Assembly: GCA_002691345.1 (NCBI GenBank)
Contig: NZHI01000020.1
Coordinates: 12,178 to 23,421 of the forward strand
DNA length: 11,244 nt
From: Synechococcus sp. MED650
GTDB taxonomy: Bacteria; Cyanobacteriota; Cyanobacteriia; PCC-6307; Cyanobiaceae
Reading direction: 5' to 3'
Position 1 is the first letter of the stretch, and each line of letters opens with the position of its first letter. This document shows, piece by piece, positions 7,302-11,244 of the stretch. The notes under the pieces are model-generated. The model saw only the letters and a program-made list of their open reading frames with translations. It did no database searches and was not told the DNA's origin. The position numbers and the translations under genes were made by a program.

Positions 7302-8621
7302 TCACTGGCGAACCAGTCCCTCGTAGCGTTGTGAGATCACGTAGGTCTGCACCTGCTTGGCGGTGTCGATCGCCACGCCGACAAGGATCAGGAGTGATGT
7401 CGCACCCAAGCCCTGGAAGGTCTGCACATTGGTGGCTCGTTCCACGGCGGCAGGAATGATGGCAACAGCTCCGAGGAACAGGCCACCCAACAAGGTGAGT
7501 CGGTTTTGTACTCCAGAGAGATAAGTCGCTGTGGCGCTGCCAGGCCTGACACCGGGAATGGCCACACCTCCTCGCTTGAGGTTGGTGGCGATATCAGCTG
7601 GATTCACCGTCAGTGACGCGTAGAAGTAGGAGAAGCCGAGGATCAAGCCGAAAAAAGTCAGCGCATAGGGCCATGGGTTTGCTGCGCCTGGATTCAAAGC
7701 GCTGGCAGCACGGATCAGCCATTCACTTTTGGTGAGGTTGGCGACCGTGACCGGAAGAAAAATCAGGGCTGAAGCAAAAATGATCGGCATCACGCCGCCA
7801 GCGTTGAGCTTGAGGGGTAGATAGCTCTGCCGTGTGGGAAGTACACCGGCACTGCCCACCTGCCGCTTGGCGCTCACGATCGGAATCCTGCGGGCACCCT
7901 CCTGAACGAAGATGATGCCGACGATGGTGGCGAGGAAGACCAGCACCAGAACGACGATGCCAAGAACGGTGTCACGGTCACCGGTTTGTGCGGCTTCGAT
8001 CGTTGCCCCAAGGGTGCGCGGCAGGGTGGCAACGATATTGAGGAAAATCACCAGGGACGCGCCCTGGCCGATACCGCGTTCCGTGATCACTTCACTCAGC
8101 CACATCACCACCATCGAGCCAGTCACCAAGGCCAGAGCGGTCTGAACGACAAACACCACCTCGCTCAGACCTTCGACGGCGTACTGCCGCAAAATCATGG
8201 CGAACACCACGCTCTGCACCAGGCCCCAGCCCAGGGCCACATAGCGCGTGATTTGAGCGATCTTCCTCCGGCCCGCCTCGCCTTCGTTCTTCTGGAGGTC
8301 CTCCAGCTGCGGCAGTGCTGCGGTCAGCAGTTGAAGAATGATCGAGGCGTTGATGAAGGGAAGAATCCCTAAGGCGAAGATTCCAAGCGTGGAAATACCA
8401 CCACCGGTAAAGATGTCGAGGAATCCGATCAGCTGGCCGCCCTGATCGATGAATTGCTTGAACGCTTCGCGATCGATTCCCGGCATGGGGATGTAGATGC
8501 CGAGCCGCACGAGCAGCAGTAGCCCGAGTGTGGTGAGCACGCGGCTGCGTAACCCGGCATTGGTGATCAGCTGAGTGATCACTTCGGAAGCGTTGGGGTT
8601 GCGTCCCCGACTGACAAGCAT
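7302..8621 (-). CDS. secY: Protein translocase channel subunit SecY
   Basis: Central pore of the Sec translocon, with SecE and SecG; in cyanobacteria it is expected in both plasma and thylakoid membranes. I take ATG 8621, giving 439 aa beginning MLVSRGRNPNASEV. TTG 8654 would add 11 Pro-rich residues and sits 4 nt after a strong hairpin. Hydrophobic segments consistent with the usual ten helices run through the protein. Marks are GIYIPMPGID at 41-50 (helix 1 to plug), SEVITERGIGQGASLVIF at 176-193, EGARRIPI at 241-248 (cytosolic loop 4) and AIPGVRPG at 354-361 (loop 5, which contacts SecA and the ribosome). It follows rplO after a 104-nt structured spacer and precedes adk by 46 nt. No Shine-Dalgarno site is visible. 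Confidence 0.97.
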   Translation of the reverse strand: MLVSRGRNPNASEVITQLITNAGLRSRVLTTLGLLLLVRLGIYIPMPGIDREAFKQFIDQGGQLIGFLDIFTGGGISTLGIFALGILPFINASIILQLLTAALPQLEDLQKNEGEAGRRKIAQITRYVALGWGLVQSVVFAMILRQYAVEGLSEVVFVVQTALALVTGSMVVMWLSEVITERGIGQGASLVIFLNIVATLPRTLGATIEAAQTGDRDTVLGIVVLVLVFLATIVGIIFVQEGARRIPIVSAKRQVGSAGVLPTRQSYLPLKLNAGGVMPIIFASALIFLPVTVANLTKSEWLIRAASALNPGAANPWPYALTFFGLILGFSYFYASLTVNPADIATNLKRGGVAIPGVRPGSATATYLSGVQNRLTLLGGLFLGAVAIIPAAVERATNVQTFQGLGATSLLILVGVAIDTAKQVQTYVISQRYEGLVRQ

Positions 8622-8657
8622 GTCCGGAAGAAGTGGTGGTTGGGCTGGATGCAACGA

Positions 8658-8690
8658 AGCCGCCCGTGGACCGAAATCCAGCGGACGGCT
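8658..8690 (-). promoter_or_regulatory. Strong stem-loop in the rplO-secY spacer
   Basis: On the minus strand AGCCGTCCG (8690-8682), a bulged C (8681) and TGGA (8680-8677) pair with TCCA (8670-8667) and CGGGCGGCT (8666-8658) across the loop TTTCGG. This gives 13 pairs with one bulge. The pair at 8685/8663 is U-G in the minus transcript but A-C on the plus strand, so the fold is better in the transcribed direction. No T run follows. The secY ATG starts 36 nt further on. It may be a leader structure for secY; function is inferred. Confidence 0.5.
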
Positions 8691-8703
8691 CAGACCCTAG
8701 GCC

Positions 8704-8728
8704 TGATGAAAGGGCAACCCTTTGATCA
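8704..8728 (-). promoter_or_regulatory. Stem-loop over the rplO stop codon
   Basis: On the minus strand TGAT-C-AAAGGG (8728-8718), loop TTG (8717-8715), CCCTTT-C-ATCA (8714-8704). This is a 6-bp stem, one C-C mismatch and a 4-bp stem, and the TGA is the rplO stop codon. The 3' side continues CATCAGGCC, so it is not a standard terminator. It may protect the rplO transcript end or partly block read-through into secY; this is inferred. Confidence 0.45.
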
Positions 8729-9178
8729 GTCGAGGATTTCGCAGGTGCCGCCGGCGGCTTCGATCTTGGTGCGAGCGGATGCCGTGAAAGCTGCTGCCTG
8801 CACGTTCAGCTTGACCTTGAGGTCACCGTTGCCAAGCATCTTGAGAGGATGCTTAGGGCTGGTCACAATCCCGGACTTCACCAAAGAATCCAGATTCACT
8901 GTGCTGCCGTCCTTGACGTCGTTCAACGCCGAGACGTTGAGCACCGTGAAGAACTTCGGATTTACAAGGGGGAAGTGCTTCAGCTTCGGAACCCGGCGGT
9001 ACAGAGGCATCTGACCACCTTCGAAGCCAGGGCGGGTTGGGCGGCCGGAACGTGACTTCTGGCCACGCATGCCGAAACCGCAGCTAGCGCCTTGACCAGC
9101 GGCAATGCCGCGACCTTTACGCAGTTTGCGGCGACGAGCGCCTTTGTTGGATTTGAGGGAATCGAGTCGGAGAGTCAT
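8726..9178 (-). CDS. rplO: Large-subunit ribosomal protein uL15
   Basis: 50S assembly protein that binds 23S rRNA late in assembly. The 150-aa product starts [20 protein letters not shown] and carries the Gly-rich segment [24 protein letters not shown]. The next part is [22 protein letters not shown], and it ends with the [24 protein letters not shown] segment typical of the L15/L18e fold. ATG 9178 is only 6 nt after the rpsE stop. rpmD (L30), which in many bacteria lies between rpsE and rplO, is absent, as is usual in cyanobacteria. A stem-loop begins at its stop codon. Confidence 0.98.
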   Translation of the reverse strand: MTLRLDSLKSNKGARRRKLRKGRGIAAGQGASCGFGMRGQKSRSGRPTRPGFEGGQMPLYRRVPKLKHFPLVNPKFFTVLNVSALNDVKDGSTVNLDSLVKSGIVTSPKHPLKMLGNGDLKVKLNVQAAAFTASARTKIEAAGGTCEILD

Positions 9179-9184
9179 CGCGAA

Positions 9185-9832
9185 TCAGGAGTAGATCTGC
9201 TCGAGGGAGATTCCCCGTTCCTTGGCTGTCTCCTTGTGGGTGCGGAGACCGGAGAGCGCCACCATGGCGGCGCGAGCGTTGTTGAGGGGGGTCTTGCTGC
9301 CCAGGCGCTTGGCCAAGACATTCTTGATGCCGGCGAGTTCGAGCACGGTGCGAATGGAACCACCCGCGATTACACCGGTACCAGGCGCTGCCGGACGAAT
9401 CAGCACACTGGCTGCACCATCCCGACCGTTGGACAGGGTGGGGATCGAGCTGTGACGGGTCAGCGGCACCTTGACCAGGTGCTTCTTGCCATCAGCCACG
9501 CCCTTGCGGACGGCACCGATCACATCACCGGCCTTGCCGACACCGACGCCGACCTGGCCTTTCTCGTTGCCAACGACAACGATGGCGCGGAAGCTCATCT
9601 TTTTGCCGCCTTTGACGGTTTTGGAGACCCGGCGGATTTGCACCACGCGCTCCTGCCATTCGGAGTCGCGTTCTTGGCCACGGCGGTCACCACGGCGTCC
9701 ACCGCGGCGATCACCGCGGTCGCGCCCGCCGCCGCGACGCTGTTCCTGTTGCTGCTGCCCTTCGGCGGCTGCAGGGACATCAGCCGCGCCCGGCACGGCG
9801 TTGGGATTGGATTGGGGAGAGGAATCGGTCAT
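9185..9832 (-). CDS. rpsE: Small-subunit ribosomal protein uS5 with long N-terminal tail
   Basis: 30S protein at the mRNA entry and decoding-fidelity region. It is 215 aa, against roughly 165 in E. coli. The first 55 or so residues are low-complexity: Ser/Pro/Ala/Gln, then an Arg/Gly/Asp-rich run ([20 protein letters not shown]), probably disordered. The conserved double-stranded-RNA-binding-like domain starts near [20 protein letters not shown], with [22 protein letters not shown] following. The C-terminal domain includes [20 protein letters not shown] and [16 protein letters not shown] 9832 is 14 nt after the rplR stop; no internal ATG would remove the tail cleanly, so the extension appears real. 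Similar tails are known in cyanobacterial S5. Confidence 0.97.
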   Translation of the reverse strand: MTDSSPQSNPNAVPGAADVPAAAEGQQQQEQRRGGGRDRGDRRGGRRGDRRGQERDSEWQERVVQIRRVSKTVKGGKKMSFRAIVVVGNEKGQVGVGVGKAGDVIGAVRKGVADGKKHLVKVPLTRHSSIPTLSNGRDGAASVLIRPAAPGTGVIAGGSIRTVLELAGIKNVLAKRLGSKTPLNNARAAMVALSGLRTHKETAKERGISLEQIYS

Positions 9833-9846
9833 GGGTTAAGCAGGAA

Positions 9847-10215
9847 TCAGAACTGAAGGCCCGCTTCCCGGGCGGCGTCGGCAAGGGCTTTAATCCGGCC
9901 GTGATACAGGTTGCCGCCTCGGTCGAAGACCACCTGCTGAATGCCCTTGGCGATCGCGCGTTTGGCAACGAGTTCGCCAACAGCAACGGACGCATCGCAG
10001 CTGCCGCCGTTGGCCTTGAGGCCGGTACGCAGCTCCTTGTCGACGGTGGATGCAGAACAGAGCGTGTTCTGCGCTGCATCGTCGATGACTTGGGCGTAGA
10101 TGTGGTTGTTGGAACGGAACACCGCCAGCCTGGGTCGCTCGGAGGTGCCGGTGATGTGGCGACGCAGTCGCCGGTGGCGTTTCTGCGTCTGCTGCTTGCG
10201 GGACAGTTGGGACAT
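9847..10215 (-). CDS. rplR: Large-subunit ribosomal protein uL18
   Basis: 5S-rRNA-binding protein of the central protuberance, acting with L5. The 122-aa product has a basic start ([19 protein letters not shown]), then [22 protein letters not shown] and [13 protein letters not shown]. It ends with [28 protein letters not shown], the L18 C-terminal signature. ATG 10215 lies 33 nt after the rplF stop, and the gene ends 14 nt before rpsE. No Shine-Dalgarno site is seen. Confidence 0.98.
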   Translation of the reverse strand: MSQLSRKQQTQKRHRRLRRHITGTSERPRLAVFRSNNHIYAQVIDDAAQNTLCSASTVDKELRTGLKANGGSCDASVAVGELVAKRAIAKGIQQVVFDRGGNLYHGRIKALADAAREAGLQF

Positions 10216-10248
10216 GGTGGGTGAAGGGAAGGAACGTCAGGACAAGGC

Positions 10249-10788
10249 TTATTTCTTGCCGGACTTGCCCGCCTTGCGCAGGATGCGCTCGCCCTCGTAC
10301 TTGATGCCCTTGCCCTTGTAAGGCTCGGGGGGACGAATGGCGCGGACCTTGGCGGCTTCATTGCCCACCAGCTCTTTGTCGATGCCGGAGACAATCACCT
10401 TGGTGTTGTTCTCCACTTTGAAGGTGATGCCTTCAGGAGCTTCCATTTCCACTGGGTGGCTGTAGCCGGCGCTCACCACAAGCGTCTTCCCTTTGACCTG
10501 GGCCCGGGAGCCCACACCAACGATTTCAAGACTCTTGCTGTAGCCGTTACTCACGCCCTCAATCATGTTGGCGACGAGGGTGCGGCTCAGGCCATGGCGC
10601 TCACGGGAGATGCGCTTGGTGGTTGTCGGAGCAACCACGATGGAATTGTCTTCCTGGCTGACACTGACGCCTTCAGGAAGGGTTCGTTCTAGTTCGCCCT
10701 TGGGACCCTTGACCTTCACGGTGAGTCCGTCGAGAGAGACGGTCACCTTGTCGGGGACGGGAACAGGGTTTTTGCCGATACGTGACAT
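10249..10788 (-). CDS. rplF: Large-subunit ribosomal protein uL6
   Basis: 50S protein near the GTPase-associated centre (sarcin-ricin loop side). The 179-aa product starts [19 protein letters not shown] and contains [18 protein letters not shown]. In the second repeat domain are [32 protein letters not shown] and the C-terminal signature [32 protein letters not shown] 10788 has one of the few clear ribosome sites here, GGAG with 7 nt before the ATG, in the 14-nt spacer after rpsH. Confidence 0.98.
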   Translation of the reverse strand: MSRIGKNPVPVPDKVTVSLDGLTVKVKGPKGELERTLPEGVSVSQEDNSIVVAPTTTKRISRERHGLSRTLVANMIEGVSNGYSKSLEIVGVGSRAQVKGKTLVVSAGYSHPVEMEAPEGITFKVENNTKVIVSGIDKELVGNEAAKVRAIRPPEPYKGKGIKYEGERILRKAGKSGKK

Positions 10789-10802
10789 GGTTCAGCTCCG
10801 GA

Positions 10803-11204
10803 TCAGTAGACGTAACAGAGCACTTCGCCACCGACACCCTCACGACGGGCATCGCGGTCGCTCATCACACCTTTGGAGGTGGAGATGATCGCCACGCCCA
10901 GTCCGCCGAGGACTTTGGGCAGGCCGCGGGTGTTCTTGTAGATGCGGAGACCGGGCTTGCTGACCCGCTGCATGGAGCGGATGGTGGGCAGCCTGTGCTT
11001 GCCGCTGTACTTGAGGGCGAGCACCAGTTCAGTGCGAACGCCTTCACCCTGCTCGCTGATCTCGGAGATGAAGCCCTCCTGTTGCAGCACCTTGGCGATG
11101 CTGCGGGTCATCCGCGAAGCGGGGATCTTGGTGGTTTCGTGACGTTTCTCACTCGCATTGCGAATGCGGGTGAGCATGTCGGAAATGGGGTCGTGGTTGG
11201 CCAT
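10803..11204 (-). CDS. rpsH: Small-subunit ribosomal protein uS8
   Basis: 30S central-domain assembly protein; in E. coli it also represses its own operon by binding mRNA near rplE. The 133-aa product starts [20 protein letters not shown], continues [40 protein letters not shown] and ends [22 protein letters not shown], all typical S8 segments. ATG 11204 is 19 nt after the rplE stop. rpsN (S14), which sits between rplE and rpsH in many bacteria, is absent. Confidence 0.98.
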   Translation of the reverse strand: MANHDPISDMLTRIRNASEKRHETTKIPASRMTRSIAKVLQQEGFISEISEQGEGVRTELVLALKYSGKHRLPTIRSMQRVSKPGLRIYKNTRGLPKVLGGLGVAIISTSKGVMSDRDARREGVGGEVLCYVY

Positions 11205-11223
11205 AGGTGTCGACGGGGAGGGC

Positions 11224-11244
11224 TCAGTTGCTCTGGAACGGCAT
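11224..11244 (-). CDS. rplE: Large-subunit ribosomal protein uL5, last codons only
   Basis: Only six codons and a stop are inside the window, encoding MPFQSN. This matches the usual L5 ending (GMPF followed by a short polar tail), and rplE is the expected gene directly upstream of rpsH. The assignment rests on gene order as much as on these residues. The 19-nt gap to rpsH is too small for rpsN. Confidence 0.8.
   Translation of the reverse strand: MPFQSN

Noticed and set aside
9092..9856. Plus-strand open frame of 254 codons, Ala/Thr-rich
   Set aside because: It is antisense to rpsE and the rplO start; the Ala/Thr-rich end mirrors the Arg/Gly-rich S5 tail.
1..11244. Search for CRISPR, tRNA, rRNA, insertion sequences, phage genes or a defence system around the HNH gene
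   Set aside because: No direct-repeat arrays, cloverleaf candidates, transposase motifs or methyltransferase partners were seen; the neighbours are housekeeping genes.

Overview
The window reads as chromosomal DNA from a marine picocyanobacterium (Synechococcus/Cyanobium type). This rests on four things visible in the sequence. The order spc/alpha ribosomal cluster, truA, rplM, rpsI, rpmE, prfA is cyanobacterial. No rpmD (L30), rpsN (S14) or rpsD (S4) sits in the positions they occupy in E. coli-like operons. RpoA is short (312 aa) and begins LQYQIDRI. Codon use is moderately GC-rich, and Shine-Dalgarno sites are mostly weak or absent. The genus is an inference from memory of the families; no search was run.

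Layout, right to left along the minus strand. The window opens with the last codons of rplE (L5). Then come rpsH, rplF, rplR, rpsE, rplO, secY, adk, rpmJ, rpsM, rpsK, rpoA, rplQ, truA, rplM, rpsI, rpmE and prfA, all co-directional. Most spacers are under 110 nt, and rplM and rpsI overlap by 4 nt. The set supplies small-subunit proteins (S5, S8, S9, S11, S13), large-subunit proteins (L5, L6, L13, L15, L17, L18, L31, L36), the RNA polymerase alpha subunit, the SecY translocon channel, adenylate kinase, a tRNA pseudouridine synthase and release factor 1. It is a growth and translation super-operon.

At the left end, a plus-strand HNH-nuclease-family gene (494-994) converges on prfA with only 3 nt between stop codons. 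It diverges from a partial alanine racemase gene (alr) that runs off the left edge on the minus strand. No mobile element, tRNA, rRNA or CRISPR array is visible, and no stretch over 300 bases lacks a gene.

I found no new protein system. What the genes do not explain is RNA-like structure in three spacers. The rplO-secY spacer has two strong tandem stem-loops, one with a pair that only works as G-U in the minus-strand transcript. The rplM leader has a terminator-like hairpin with a T run, plus dyads. The rpsM leader has a 6-bp GC-rich hairpin. These could be cis-regulatory elements that set r-protein and SecY levels, but that is inference.
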